Shown here piece by piece: positions 17,313-26,364 of a DNA stretch of 39,782 nucleotides. Below the pieces are notes generated by a model. That model worked only from the letters and a program-made list of their open reading frames with translations. It did no database searches and was not told the origin of the DNA. The DNA is from Candidatus Hydrogenedentota bacterium (GTDB taxonomy: Bacteria > Hydrogenedentota > Hydrogenedentia > Hydrogenedentales > CAITNO01), in assembly GCA_012730105.1 (NCBI GenBank), contig JAAYBJ010000092.1, positions 1-39,782 on the forward strand, given 5' to 3'. A program made the position numbers and the translations under genes. Within the stretch, counting starts at the first letter, position 1. Every line of letters starts with the position of its first letter.

Positions 17313-19448
17313 TTAAATCTCCCCTGTCTCTTTAACAACGGCAACACCTGTCGGGAAACTAACTAAATCCCAATCCTCTGGTACTACAACGACCATCGGG
17401 TCCTTTGACTTGCCGGTGACAGTAACGGTAAGCATCTTGGTACACGCCTTAATATCAATAACATTTTCATGCAGGTGAATCCGCGTGATGGTCAATTCAG
17501 GCCAGTCTCCCGGTAAAGAAGGGTTAACGGCAAAACCGTCAACTGTGGGACGGAAACCAAGGAAACCGTAGAGCATCACCTGCGGCACCAGAATACTTTC
17601 AAAAAATTCCCGGTCGAGCCCCAGCCCCCCGGCAACATTTCCGCCCTGCATCGTTCCATGGACAGGGTCCTGATAGTAGGCGCGGTACCCGCCGGCAGCC
17701 CGGGTTTCACCAAACCATTTAAGAATTCCGCGCAACCGCCCCCAGGCGTCATCAGGACCGTCCGTCATCAACCGTGACATCAGATCATGGTAAGAAAAAC
17801 CCAAAACGGCGCCCCCGTCCTGAACCTGAAACCCCCAGGGAATATTCTCGGGGTTGCTCCACGCCCAGAAATAATAGTCGATATTGCGCCTGGTGGTGGA
17901 ACGCGGCCCGAAACGCCAGTGATAAATATCCTCCCCCACGGAGGTGTCGCCCTCAACCAGACGGCGTCCCGAGATCCAGTCGCGAATTAACCGCGCCTGT
18001 TCCGGTTCAGCAAAATTGTAATACACGGCTTCATTATTGAGGAAAGTGAATCCGTAATCATGGATAGTCCCGCCAAGATCCACCGTTCCAAAGCGCCCTG
18101 TTTCCGCGTTCCAGAAGCGTCGGCTCCCATACTCTTTTACCTCACACGCATGATTTCGCAGTTCACCGGGATCAAAAGATTCGGCTCCCGCCGCCACGCA
18201 CCACTGAGGATGCTTTCCCAACTGCTCCTCGATATCCGCGAGATCGAGGAGGGCATCATAATAGTATACGGTTGCCAGGGCGTCTTCTCCCCCGAAAGGA
18301 AGCAAATCCCAATAGTTACTGCCTATTCCCTCGCCACGAATAATCTCTTTTTGCCCGTCCGGCGTCCGCCGCACACCGCTGCCTCCCTCGTGTCCCCGCC
18401 ACGTCGTGTAGACGCATTTCCGCTGCCGGGTGTCAAACTCGTTCATAATAAAGCGCATCGCCGAACGCATGCGCCCTATTTGTCCGCGCAGGAACGTAAC
18501 ATCCCGAGTCCACAGGAAATAGTCATGACAGCCCCGTATGAAATTGCTGTTGTTGATGTTGTGACGCGTGTCGCAGGCGGTGTGGAACGACTTGATGACC
18601 AGCCTGGCATTGGCGGGATTGTCGATATGAATTCGCAGCCTCGTAACGGTTCCCTTCCACTCGGGAATACGGTAGACGGGGATCATTGTACGCGTTTCCA
18701 CCGTCGACTCGGACAGGTCGCCTGCGGACCGGGGCCCCATTGGCGGCGCTGTTTCAAGTTGCCCCGCTGGGTTCGCCGCCGTGAAATAAGCGCGCGAAGC
18801 GGGATGGAATTCCGATTGTTCCACCGTGGTCCACTCAACATAGCAGCTGGCCCCGTCGATGCCTTCAGCCCACCAGTTCAGCCTCAGCCATGGTGAATTC
18901 CCGGCCTCAATTTCAAAGGACGGCGTTTCCAGCACTGCTCCCGGCTCTACAAGTTCAACAACCCATCCCTGGTCGTTGATTTCACCGCTTTGCCCTCCGA
19001 CAACCTTCCAGCCGTCGGGTGAGGCGGGGGGACCGTCATATCCGGGCACACCGGTACCGCGAAAGTGCCACCCGATGCCGCCGGCTTCCATCCACCTTGG
19101 GAACGGCCAGCCACCCGCGTGTGCTGGACCATCATGTTGCTGGGTCTGGATATACCCCTCCGCGTCCATCTTTCGCCCGGTCAGCGCACTTGCCCAGCGG
19201 GAGCGCATTTCTTCCAACGCTTCCCCCGAACCCCTGGCGGGCCATAGCGTGGACATGGGCATCCATTCGTCCCACAGCGGGATTAGCGGTCCCGCAGGTT
19301 CGTAATGCAACCAGAACAAGGCCCGTAAAGACTCCATTTCCCCTTCATAACCCGGAACCACAAAGCGAGGGAAATCTTCGGGAACCTGGTCCACCTGCGA
19401 GATCACGGTGCAAAGTCCCACCGTGACTATTGCAGCCATCGTGAGCAT
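17313..19448 (-). CDS. Secreted six-hairpin glycosidase-like protein
   Basis: About 711 residues from the ATG at 19448. That start is preferred because AAAGGG lies nine bases upstream; a GTG six codons earlier has no ribosome site. A hydrophobic signal peptide opens the protein. An N-terminal beta-sandwich (to about residue 290) is followed by an (alpha/alpha)6-like domain with motifs such as FIRGCHDYFLWTRD and NYWDLLPFGGEDA. The end is a beta-sandwich whose VNPSLPGDWPELTITR resembles the C-terminal domain of GH78, GH65 and GH95 enzymes. Conserved acidic residues in the toroid are the likely catalytic pair, but I cannot name them with certainty. It may remove rhamnose or another terminal sugar. 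It is part of the minus-strand run, 229 bp downstream of the GH32/43-like gene. Confidence 0.75.
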   Translation of the reverse strand: MLTMAAIVTVGLCTVISQVDQVPEDFPRFVVPGYEGEMESLRALFWLHYEPAGPLIPLWDEWMPMSTLWPARGSGEALEEMRSRWASALTGRKMDAEGYIQTQQHDGPAHAGGWPFPRWMEAGGIGWHFRGTGVPGYDGPPASPDGWKVVGGQSGEINDQGWVVELVEPGAVLETPSFEIEAGNSPWLRLNWWAEGIDGASCYVEWTTVEQSEFHPASRAYFTAANPAGQLETAPPMGPRSAGDLSESTVETRTMIPVYRIPEWKGTVTRLRIHIDNPANARLVIKSFHTACDTRHNINNSNFIRGCHDYFLWTRDVTFLRGQIGRMRSAMRFIMNEFDTRQRKCVYTTWRGHEGGSGVRRTPDGQKEIIRGEGIGSNYWDLLPFGGEDALATVYYYDALLDLADIEEQLGKHPQWCVAAGAESFDPGELRNHACEVKEYGSRRFWNAETGRFGTVDLGGTIHDYGFTFLNNEAVYYNFAEPEQARLIRDWISGRRLVEGDTSVGEDIYHWRFGPRSTTRRNIDYYFWAWSNPENIPWGFQVQDGGAVLGFSYHDLMSRLMTDGPDDAWGRLRGILKWFGETRAAGGYRAYYQDPVHGTMQGGNVAGGLGLDREFFESILVPQVMLYGFLGFRPTVDGFAVNPSLPGDWPELTITRIHLHENVIDIKACTKMLTVTVTGKSKDPMVVVVPEDWDLVSFPTGVAVVKETGEI

Positions 19449-19677
19449 ATCAGCCATCCCTTTCACCAGATAACAGGAATAACGAGGATTCGTGACAAAT
19501 GACCCGAAAAAAATTATATGCCTAACAAAGGTAACACTTCACGGACTAGTTGCGCCGTTTATTCCTGGGGCCATGCATTTATTCCAGTCCATCAAAACAA
19601 CACTTTGCGGAAAGCTCTACAAGGCATACCACCTGCCTAAAACCCTGGCATACGGTTATACCCCCTATGAAATGGGT

Positions 19678-21234
19678 TCACGGGAGGCTCATCATCCACA
19701 CTTTTGGAAAGTCATAAACAACCTGTCCATCCTGGACAATAAAACCAAGGCGGCCGGTCAACCCCAGCGACGCATAGGTCTGCACGAGAAAATCATTCAG
19801 ATAGATTTCAAAGATGCCTTTGCGAATCAAAATCCGAAAGCGGGAGATTTCGCCAGGTTTGACGCCCGCAGCGGCCGCGCACCCGAATCCGATACTGTCC
19901 TTTGCCTCGAAGCACGGCGTATCCGACAAGTGCAGCGTGCCGATTTGCGTTTCCGCCCAGGTTCCGAACAGTACGGCGGTCGCTTGCCCGTCCGCCTGTT
20001 CGAGACAGAATCCGGCGGCGGGAAACACAATCCCATCCAAGGCGGTGACTTTCAGTGACCCTTCCACCACACAGCCCTTCTCGAAGTCGAACGAGGTATC
20101 GAGAAAGGTTGCCGCAATGTTTGGTTTACCCGGCGTAATCCATCGAACTTGAGGCAATGGCGGGGCGGTCAGTGTAATTTGTCCTCCGGCAACGGACATG
20201 GTTCCGTTGGAATCCGCAGAGGCCAGGCGCATAGATTCCGCGGTGCACGGCAATTCGACACCTTTCAAAGCATCATTGCCCTTCCAATAGCCCATGCGGA
20301 TATGCCCTTCCCCGTCCACGACGGCCGCCTTAAGCGGCGCGTGCCACCAGAAAGGCCTTGTTTGATCCAGGATATAATTTGAGAGGAGCAGTTCACCGGG
20401 TTTGCGGCAATAAGCCGCCCAAAGGGCAACCAGTTCGCGGCCGGAATAGCCGTTAAGCCTGAACGCGGGATAGTCGGGCCGAAACGGTCCCGTCGGGTGT
20501 TCCGAGACATACGTCGAGGTGGCATACTCAAAATAACCGGGGTAAAACCCGCCGACAAGCAGATAAAATTTATCTCCAATCCGCTGGCATCCGCCAGGTT
20601 CCTGACACACCCGTATATCGACACCGCCAGTCAGAGGCAATTCACTGAGCCATGTCCACTTCATTCCGTCTTCGGAACGCAGCACGCCGCCCACGGCATA
20701 GCCATAATAAATTGTCTTCCCTTCTTCCTCCACGGAGATCACGTCCATGTGATCAATCCGCTGACCATCGGGCCTGCGCACATCGTAGTCAGGTCCCAGA
20801 TATTCCCATTTTATGAGGTCTGTTGACGCCCACAGGCGCAGCACATCCTGTTGCTCGCCGGTAAAACTCCCGTGGTTCATCACGAAGCGGTTGCCTACCT
20901 TCCAGACACGCATGGCATAGATGCCGAAAGGGGCATCCTCAATAACCGGGCCGACATCCTGCCAATGAACCCCGTCCCCGGAGGTGGCGAGCCACATGTG
21001 ACGCCACTGATCCTGGTCCCGGGGACGCTCCTCTTTCCGATACATGGCGAAAAGATAAAACGCTTCCTCATGCCAGAAAACACAATTATCCTTCAACGAG
21101 CCCACGGGAGTCCGATACAAGAGCGCGGAAGCATCGAGTGTTATGAACAGCGCTAATGGAAGGAAGGCGGATAACATAACGATAGCGGCAGATTTTCCAA
21201 TCAATGGGTTACCGCTTACAGATTTGCCGGGCAT
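19678..21234 (-). CDS. GH32/43-like beta-propeller plus beta-sandwich protein
   Basis: 518 residues from the ATG at 21234, chosen because AAGGAG is nine bases upstream; the longer frame to 21309 overlaps the preceding gene. A signal anchor or Sec signal lies at about residues 13-36. Repeated blades with W/D-rich turns (MWLATSGDGVHWQ, LWASTDLIKWEYLG, YYGYAVGGVLRSEDGMKW) indicate a five-bladed propeller of the GH43/GH32 superfamily. The last 170 residues form a concanavalin-like sandwich as in GH32. The acidic triad expected for this superfamily may include an Asp in GSLKDNCVFW and an Asp in HMDVIS. It is probably a secreted exo-glycosidase of unknown specificity. It is 56 bp after the outer-membrane barrel gene, so an operon is likely. 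Confidence 0.72.
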   Translation of the reverse strand: MPGKSVSGNPLIGKSAAIVMLSAFLPLALFITLDASALLYRTPVGSLKDNCVFWHEEAFYLFAMYRKEERPRDQDQWRHMWLATSGDGVHWQDVGPVIEDAPFGIYAMRVWKVGNRFVMNHGSFTGEQQDVLRLWASTDLIKWEYLGPDYDVRRPDGQRIDHMDVISVEEEGKTIYYGYAVGGVLRSEDGMKWTWLSELPLTGGVDIRVCQEPGGCQRIGDKFYLLVGGFYPGYFEYATSTYVSEHPTGPFRPDYPAFRLNGYSGRELVALWAAYCRKPGELLLSNYILDQTRPFWWHAPLKAAVVDGEGHIRMGYWKGNDALKGVELPCTAESMRLASADSNGTMSVAGGQITLTAPPLPQVRWITPGKPNIAATFLDTSFDFEKGCVVEGSLKVTALDGIVFPAAGFCLEQADGQATAVLFGTWAETQIGTLHLSDTPCFEAKDSIGFGCAAAAGVKPGEISRFRILIRKGIFEIYLNDFLVQTYASLGLTGRLGFIVQDGQVVYDFPKVWMMSLP

Positions 21235-21290
21235 ACGCGTATTCTCCTTTCCACGAAGCGGGAACATACCTCTCCCGGATAGAGATTTTA

Positions 21291-22220
21291 CTAAAAATAG
21301 TGTTTCCACCCCACCGTAACCGCCACGGCATCGAAGTCGAAAGCCCGGCTGAACGAAAAATTATAGCCCGCGTTCACCACCAGCAGGTTGCGTTTATTGA
21401 TTGGAATGTCAGCGCCAACATTGATATTAAAGGCGGTAACCCACCAGTTATCCTTCACTTCAAGATTCAGGAAATTGGGAAAGGGCTTCATCCCCGCCTT
21501 GGCCTTGGCTTTGTATCCGGCATAGCTTTCCGTCAACCGGAATCCCAGGGACGGCCTGGTGTTGCGCAGCCGGTCTCCCAAGCCGTGATACTCCCGGTGT
21601 TCAGGCATTCCCCACGGGAACACGTCGGCGCACAATCCGAAATAGCCGGCAGAACGGAATATCTCGAAGTCCGTGTGAAGCGGCAGGAGGAACAGGGAAG
21701 CATTATTCGCTTTCGTGCGCACCTTCCCACCCGAGTATCCGAAATGAAAATACAACGCCCATCGCGGCGATAGAACGCGTCCAATGGCAAAATCAGGAGT
21801 CCAAAGCAAATGGTCGTCCCGCAGGTCGGAAATGGTGCGCACATCGCTGAAGCCGGGCGCCAAAGCGCGCATAGCGGGATTGTAATATTTCCGGATCAGG
21901 TTCTCGCTTTCCAGTTTCGGGTACACATTGATCAGGGCGGGAAGCAGGAACCATTTCGATACCCCTTCCGGTTTCGGGGTGCATTCCTCAAGTACGTTGT
22001 CCGCCTCAAGCCCCGTAAGTTTCAACCTGTCATCCGCCGATGCTTCCAACGACGACTCAGGAGCGGCACACCATGCCCCCAGGCTGAAGAGAACCAGGCA
22101 GGCCACTATCCGGAGGGAGAAGCCCTGATTCATCGATTGGAGAAAAGAACGCCCTGAAATTGTCCTCGCACTATCCGCAGCCAGAAGTCTATTGAATGGT
22201 ACTTCAAAAAATAATTTCAT
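21291..22220 (-). CDS. Predicted outer-membrane beta-barrel protein
   Basis: About 309 residues if started at the ATG at 22220; the ATG at 22133 gives a cleaner signal peptide (MNQGFSLRIVACLVLFSLGAWCAA) but has no better ribosome site, so the start is uncertain. After the signal the chain alternates aromatic and polar residues in short strands (WALYFHFGYSGGKV, NWWVTAFNINVGADIP, NLLVVNAGYNFSF) and ends VTVGWKHYF. The C-terminal Phe is typical of BAM-assembled barrels. No TonB plug or carbohydrate-binding domain is seen. It lies between a secreted propeller protein and a GH32/43-like enzyme on the same strand, so it may help pass or hold oligosaccharides at the outer membrane. I do not recognise the family. 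Confidence 0.65.
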   Translation of the reverse strand: MKLFFEVPFNRLLAADSARTISGRSFLQSMNQGFSLRIVACLVLFSLGAWCAAPESSLEASADDRLKLTGLEADNVLEECTPKPEGVSKWFLLPALINVYPKLESENLIRKYYNPAMRALAPGFSDVRTISDLRDDHLLWTPDFAIGRVLSPRWALYFHFGYSGGKVRTKANNASLFLLPLHTDFEIFRSAGYFGLCADVFPWGMPEHREYHGLGDRLRNTRPSLGFRLTESYAGYKAKAKAGMKPFPNFLNLEVKDNWWVTAFNINVGADIPINKRNLLVVNAGYNFSFSRAFDFDAVAVTVGWKHYF

Positions 22221-22283
22221 TTTCAATCTTACTGTGGGTTTTAAGAACCACCGGCAAAACAAAATCAGCCGTGATTACCATAC

Positions 22284-24212
22284 TTACTTTTCCTGCACCT
22301 GATAACTGTAGAGATGCGAACCGCTGCTAAAATAGATGCGGCCGTTAAGCATGTCTCCGCCGGCCCTGATGGGCACCGGCGACTCAGCCAGCAGGGTGAC
22401 TGCATGTGTTGAAAGTTCAATCCGGGCCACACCTTTCCGGAGCAACATATATAGCGAAGATTCGGGGCTCAATACAAACACGCGCGGCCCCTGCTGGTAA
22501 CAGGTAACCCCAAAGGCGGTGGAAATATCTTCCTGATGAATTATTTTCCGCTGCACCGCATCGAACACGAACAAGAGCCGACAGTCCGCTATGCCGTACA
22601 CGATTCCTCCGTCCACGACGCACATATCGATGTATTCCTGCACCCCGGGGAACACCGCTTCCCACCATTCGATCTTCTTTGTGGCCGGATTCAGAATATA
22701 CAGTCGCGCTTCTGTCGCTTTCCGCTCCCCGCCGGTGCCGGGACTGGTCGTGGTACCACCAAGCAGGCTGCCGTCCGGAAGAACCGCCAGGCTGACGGTC
22801 GATTGGTCCGGCGGCATACTTGTGGGTTCGACAACCGTCGCTGTTTTTGTTTTCCGATCCCAAAACAGGAGCCCTCCGCCAGTATATCCGTATCCGGGCG
22901 TTCCCGCCAGCACTAGCCCCGTGCCATTAGGATAGGCCAGCAATTCATGGGGACGGTGAATGACGGGAGTGCATTCCGCAAGGAACAGCGGGTTGCTGTC
23001 GGGTTTGTCCTTTTCCATGGCCGTCCATTCCTTTGAAGGATCCCATTCCAGAAGAAACCCGCCCCCGTAACCGCCTACAAAAAAGCGGTCCCCCTGGCGC
23101 GCCACGGTATTCCACTGTCCGTAGCACTCCCGGTTAGTCCAAGTGTCCGTTTCAGGATTGAAACTGAAGAAATGCATGGGGAACGAGGTGCCACCGCACA
23201 CGGTGCCATCCGGCGAGGCCGCTACGCCCATGATATCGGCACCTTCACTGGTATAGTCAATGTCCAATTTTTTGGATTCACCCGTTCCGGGGTCTTCGAC
23301 AACGATCACCCGGTCAACAAGATCCAGCGCCGCCAGATGTTTGCCGTCGGGAAACACGCTATGAAACAACCCCTGGCTCCCCGTAATGACCGGTTTCTTT
23401 TGAACTCCCGCAAGATCCCCGGAAGACACACGTTCCCCGTTGTAGAACTGATACCAGGCGTCTTGCGCGCCGGTACCATTATGTCCATATACCCGCCCGT
23501 CCATGTATCGGGCGACAACGCCGCTTCCCTTGACGCGTTCCGCTTCTGCCAGCATGGGTTTTGCCGTACCAGTCCGGGGATCAAAGGCAATGATCTGGCT
23601 CGCCGCCGTACCGATCCCAAAATAGATCCATCCCGTGTCATCCGCAGCGACATCCCGTTGATATTGGCGCCAATTCTGCTTATAGACATGGCCGTAATCC
23701 TTGAATACCCCTGATGCCGGGTCATAGGACACGACCCCGCTGTCCGGGTAGGTCACGGACCAGATTACCCCGGCATCGTCCTCCGTCATCCCCATGGCCA
23801 TCTGCGGCGCGGTGGCGGCCGTGAACATGAAAGCGCGACTCACGGGATCGAATTCCGTAAAATGACTGTTAAAATGCGTATAGAACCTGTTTTTGCTTGA
23901 AAGAATGGAGGCATAGGGGCCGTCCCCTCCGGGCGGGAAGGGCATGGCTATCTGATCGCTCTTGCCGGTTTCCGCGTCCATCATCAACAAGGCATAGCCG
24001 CCCCGGCAGTCATACAACCAGGCAAGAACTACATTGCGTCCCTCCCCGTCAACGGTGGCCACGACACCGCGATGGGTGCTGACAGGAGTGGCGACACCGT
24101 GATGAAAATAGCCTTTTCCCAAGGCCTCCGTCGCGGCAACAGCATATTGATCCGATGCGAAGAATACGACAAATACTGATAATATCACCACGGACAATAT
24201 TGGAATCCGCAT
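22284..24212 (-). CDS. Secreted beta-propeller protein of unknown function
   Basis: 642 residues from the ATG at 24212, with AGGAG seven bases upstream; the longer open frame to 24317 overlaps the preceding gene and is unlikely. A Sec signal peptide covers about residues 1-27 (ending VAA). The body consists of repeated blades of the PQQ/Kelch type, each with a hydrophobic strand and a motif like FDPRTG, YDPASG, FNPETDTW or YILNPATKKIEWW. This indicates a seven- or eight-bladed propeller. No catalytic motif is apparent; it may bind ligand or act as a periplasmic or surface sensor or lyase scaffold. It begins 31 bp after the membrane gluzincin stop and precedes the barrel gene, in the same run. 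Confidence 0.75.
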   Translation of the reverse strand: MRIPILSVVILSVFVVFFASDQYAVAATEALGKGYFHHGVATPVSTHRGVVATVDGEGRNVVLAWLYDCRGGYALLMMDAETGKSDQIAMPFPPGGDGPYASILSSKNRFYTHFNSHFTEFDPVSRAFMFTAATAPQMAMGMTEDDAGVIWSVTYPDSGVVSYDPASGVFKDYGHVYKQNWRQYQRDVAADDTGWIYFGIGTAASQIIAFDPRTGTAKPMLAEAERVKGSGVVARYMDGRVYGHNGTGAQDAWYQFYNGERVSSGDLAGVQKKPVITGSQGLFHSVFPDGKHLAALDLVDRVIVVEDPGTGESKKLDIDYTSEGADIMGVAASPDGTVCGGTSFPMHFFSFNPETDTWTNRECYGQWNTVARQGDRFFVGGYGGGFLLEWDPSKEWTAMEKDKPDSNPLFLAECTPVIHRPHELLAYPNGTGLVLAGTPGYGYTGGGLLFWDRKTKTATVVEPTSMPPDQSTVSLAVLPDGSLLGGTTTSPGTGGERKATEARLYILNPATKKIEWWEAVFPGVQEYIDMCVVDGGIVYGIADCRLLFVFDAVQRKIIHQEDISTAFGVTCYQQGPRVFVLSPESSLYMLLRKGVARIELSTHAVTLLAESPVPIRAGGDMLNGRIYFSSGSHLYSYQVQEK

Positions 24213-24243
24213 AGTACTGCTCCTGGGCAATCCGTCACCCGAA

Positions 24244-25095
24244 TTACCGCGTTGGCCACTTTTTTGTAAGCACTTCTCGCTGGAATTCCCGGGCGACGAC
24301 ATCCAGATCCATGCCAAAATGCTTCCGGAATAAGGGCCGTTCCGATTTCGGTTCCTGTATCAAGTCCCTGGCATAGCGAGTTACGGTGTCAATGTCATAC
24401 CCGTCGGCGAGAAACTCCACAAAGCATCGGAACTCAGAATGCCTGAAACCGTTCCGAAACGAATCAGGAACTTTTCTGAGCGAGTCGTAGGGGCCGAGAA
24501 CGTCAAAGAAATAACCGTCATCAACCGCTAGCTTTGTAAAAGACTCTCCGACATAGTTATCACGAGGATTGCCGTAATAAATAGCAAGGCCTTCCCGAAG
24601 CCATTCCGGAATTTGAAATGCCTTGAAGAGGGAGGTATTCTGAAAAAGTAGGGCATGCGAACACTCGTGTTTCAACTGGTCCACAAGTTTCCGGCTATTC
24701 GCCTGGATCTTAGTCGGTACGAGAATAATAACGGTGCCGGTCTCCAAAGCGAGGGCGGCGGAATTGGTGCCACCGAAACGGTGGGCGTGTTCCTGTGTTT
24801 CGGCAAGGATGATCATAACGGGCCTTTTAAACGACAGGGTATGGAAGCGTTCACAATCAGAAAAGATAGTATCAATATCCGGCAATTCGGCGGGCAATTC
24901 CCAATTCTCCGGTAAAACGACAACAGCCTTTGAAAATGACACCTGCCGGTATCCTAATTTCACGGGAGACCACGGGAACAGGCGCCCCCACAGCAGCATG
25001 TAGATCAGGCATATCATTGCGAGGAGCAGTATGGCCCCCGCACTGTACCGGGCGGCCTTGTGAATTTTTCCGGGTGCATTCTGCGTATTCGCCAT
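24244..25095 (-). CDS. Membrane-anchored gluzincin-like peptidase (peptidase MA superfamily)
   Basis: 283 residues. A single membrane helix at about 19-36 is preceded by a basic N-terminus, so the bulk lies outside the cytoplasm. The zinc motif HECSH is at 143-147, with the third ligand Glu168 in EWLREGLAIYY. This HExxH-(20)-E spacing with WLREGLA is the signature of the peptidase MA (M1/M61-like) group. About 115 C-terminal residues are helical. A protease role is likely, but no substrate can be named. It is the first gene of the minus-strand run, divergent from the M15 peptidase. The start follows TTTGG..AAAGTC with no clear Shine-Dalgarno site, so the N-terminus is less certain. Confidence 0.8.
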   Translation of the reverse strand: MANTQNAPGKIHKAARYSAGAILLLAMICLIYMLLWGRLFPWSPVKLGYRQVSFSKAVVVLPENWELPAELPDIDTIFSDCERFHTLSFKRPVMIILAETQEHAHRFGGTNSAALALETGTVIILVPTKIQANSRKLVDQLKHECSHALLFQNTSLFKAFQIPEWLREGLAIYYGNPRDNYVGESFTKLAVDDGYFFDVLGPYDSLRKVPDSFRNGFRHSEFRCFVEFLADGYDIDTVTRYARDLIQEPKSERPLFRKHFGMDLDVVAREFQREVLTKKWPTR

Positions 25096-25242
25096 GATGA
25101 CTTTCCAAAGGGCAAGTTTATAGGGCGTTGAAAAGGACCTGCAACAGTGATTGAACTCAGCGTTTCAGTTCCGTGCAATGGATAGTGTATGCGAAAACGA
25201 CCCGTAGTAGTTACAGGGCAGAGATAGTTCGATTCGCCGCTG

Positions 25243-25254
25243 TTGTCGCGACAA
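25243..25254. promoter_or_regulatory. 12-bp perfect palindrome in a divergent promoter region
   Basis: TTGTCGCGACAA is a perfect palindrome 39 bp upstream of the M15 peptidase ATG and 148 bp upstream of the gluzincin ATG. A second small inverted repeat (ACGAT at 25257-25261, ATCGT at 25269-25273) follows. The position suits an operator that could serve both divergent genes. No regulator gene is nearby. Confidence 0.35.
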
Positions 25255-25292
25255 ATACGATTTTTAATATCGTTTTGGCATAGGATACTCCG

Positions 25293-26153
25293 ATGTTTAC
25301 CCTATTCCAGACCATCCTGCTGACCATCTGCACTTCTTTCCTGCCGCCTGCGACTGCGCACGCAGGTGTTTTCCAGAACGCAGAGGCCATCCGTGCGCTT
25401 GTTCGTGCCTATCCAGATTACCTGGAGGCAAGTGATAAACCGAATACCGTTTTGTGGAAAGACGGCACGAAAATGGTGTTTGACGATGGCGTCACAAAGG
25501 CTGATTTTGAGAACATGCTCAACCATGCCAGCCTCAAGGACCAGATGTCCACGCCTTATCCGCATTCATGGCCTGAACACCCGCCCGCGAGAAACGAAAG
25601 CCCCGGCCGCGCGCGAAACGAGGATTTCTTTCGCAAGATGTATGGAGACTCTCCGGATAGCGTTAAAGAGAACCTGGTGCCCGTAGAATGGGGAAACGAC
25701 AGAACGGTTCAGTTTACCAGGATTAACGGCGCCGCAAAAGCCCTGCGCAGTGTGCGATCCGAACTCAATGACTTACCCGGGCCCTCGCAACGTTATGTAT
25801 CCCGACCCCTGGGCACGTTTCACTGGCGGGAAATATCCGGCACGAAACGGCTCAGCATGCACAGTTATGGCGCGGCCATTGACTTTCAACTTCCCGCGGA
25901 GGTATATCGCTATTGGAAATGGGACATCCATAAATCAGAGGATGTCCCCGCTTATCCGGAATCCATTCTCCGGGATTCCTTACTCAGCCAGGTCGTGGCG
26001 GTTTTCGAAAAGCATGGCTTTATTTGGGGAGGCAAATGGCACCAATACGACACCATGCACTTCGAATACCGCCCGGAACTGGCGGGACAAGATACTTACA
26101 TGGGCTTCGCCCACAACCCAACGCCTGATAGTATTCGTGCTCGTAACTCTTGA
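25293..26153 (+). CDS. Secreted M15 family peptidase (D-Ala-D-Ala carboxypeptidase/endolysin-like)
   Basis: 286 residues with a Sec signal peptide (1-24, ending AHA). The zinc site of family M15 is present: His190 and Asp197 in MHSYGAAIDFQ, and His256 in MHFEYRPEL, with GGKWH just before it. The enzyme would cut peptidoglycan stem peptides in the periplasm. AGGA seven bases before the ATG supports the start. The catalytic domain should end near residue 264. The last residues (DTYMGFAHNP and beyond) are encoded by the first copy of a 34-bp repeat, whose second copy lies downstream at 26270-26303, so the C-terminal tail appears to derive from a repeat element. It is convergent with the third sulfatase. 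Confidence 0.88.
   Translation: MFTLFQTILLTICTSFLPPATAHAGVFQNAEAIRALVRAYPDYLEASDKPNTVLWKDGTKMVFDDGVTKADFENMLNHASLKDQMSTPYPHSWPEHPPARNESPGRARNEDFFRKMYGDSPDSVKENLVPVEWGNDRTVQFTRINGAAKALRSVRSELNDLPGPSQRYVSRPLGTFHWREISGTKRLSMHSYGAAIDFQLPAEVYRYWKWDIHKSEDVPAYPESILRDSLLSQVVAVFEKHGFIWGGKWHQYDTMHFEYRPELAGQDTYMGFAHNPTPDSIRARNS
26087..26120 (+). repeat. 34-bp direct repeat, copy 1 (inside the M15 gene)
   Basis: It matches 26270-26303 at 32 of 34 bases and carries the hairpin TGGGC-TTC-GCCCA (26101-26113). In the peptidase frame it encodes DTYMGFAHNP. The copies are 183 bp apart. Confidence 0.8.
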
Positions 26154-26274
26154 TCGTGATCAAAAATCTACAAATGGGATTCGATTACGAAACACGAGAC
26201 AAAAGCCTCGTGCTCACAAAAGCACGAACAACATGCCGAACTTCTTATTTTCATAGACCTTATCGGCCGATAAG
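26150..26274. repeat. Cluster of palindromes between the two 34-bp repeats
   Basis: Four inverted repeats lie here. TTGATC-GT-GATCAA is at 26150-26163. CACGAG (26193-26198) pairs with CTCGTG (26207-26212). TCGTGCT (26208-26214) pairs with AGCACGA (26221-26227), mutually exclusive with the previous hairpin. CTTATCGGCCGATAAG at 26259-26274 is a perfect 16-bp palindrome. The region is 3' of two convergent genes and encodes no supported protein. Confidence 0.75.
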
Positions 26275-26303
26275 ACACTTACATGGGCTTCGCCCACAAC
26301 CCA
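26270..26303 (+). repeat. 34-bp direct repeat, copy 2
   Basis: The second copy of the unit at 26087-26120, with two mismatches and the same TGGGC-TTC-GCCCA hairpin (26284-26296). It is not in a supported gene and ends 61 bp before the sulfatase stop. Confidence 0.8.
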
Positions 26304-26364
26304 GTTTTAAATTCCGGGGTGACCAGTACCCGTCAGACTCCCCGTATCCACTCCGAAGGACCCA

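Noticed and set aside
26087-26303. The repeat cluster as a CRISPR array
   Set aside because: Only two repeat copies with a single 149-bp interval and no cas gene nearby.
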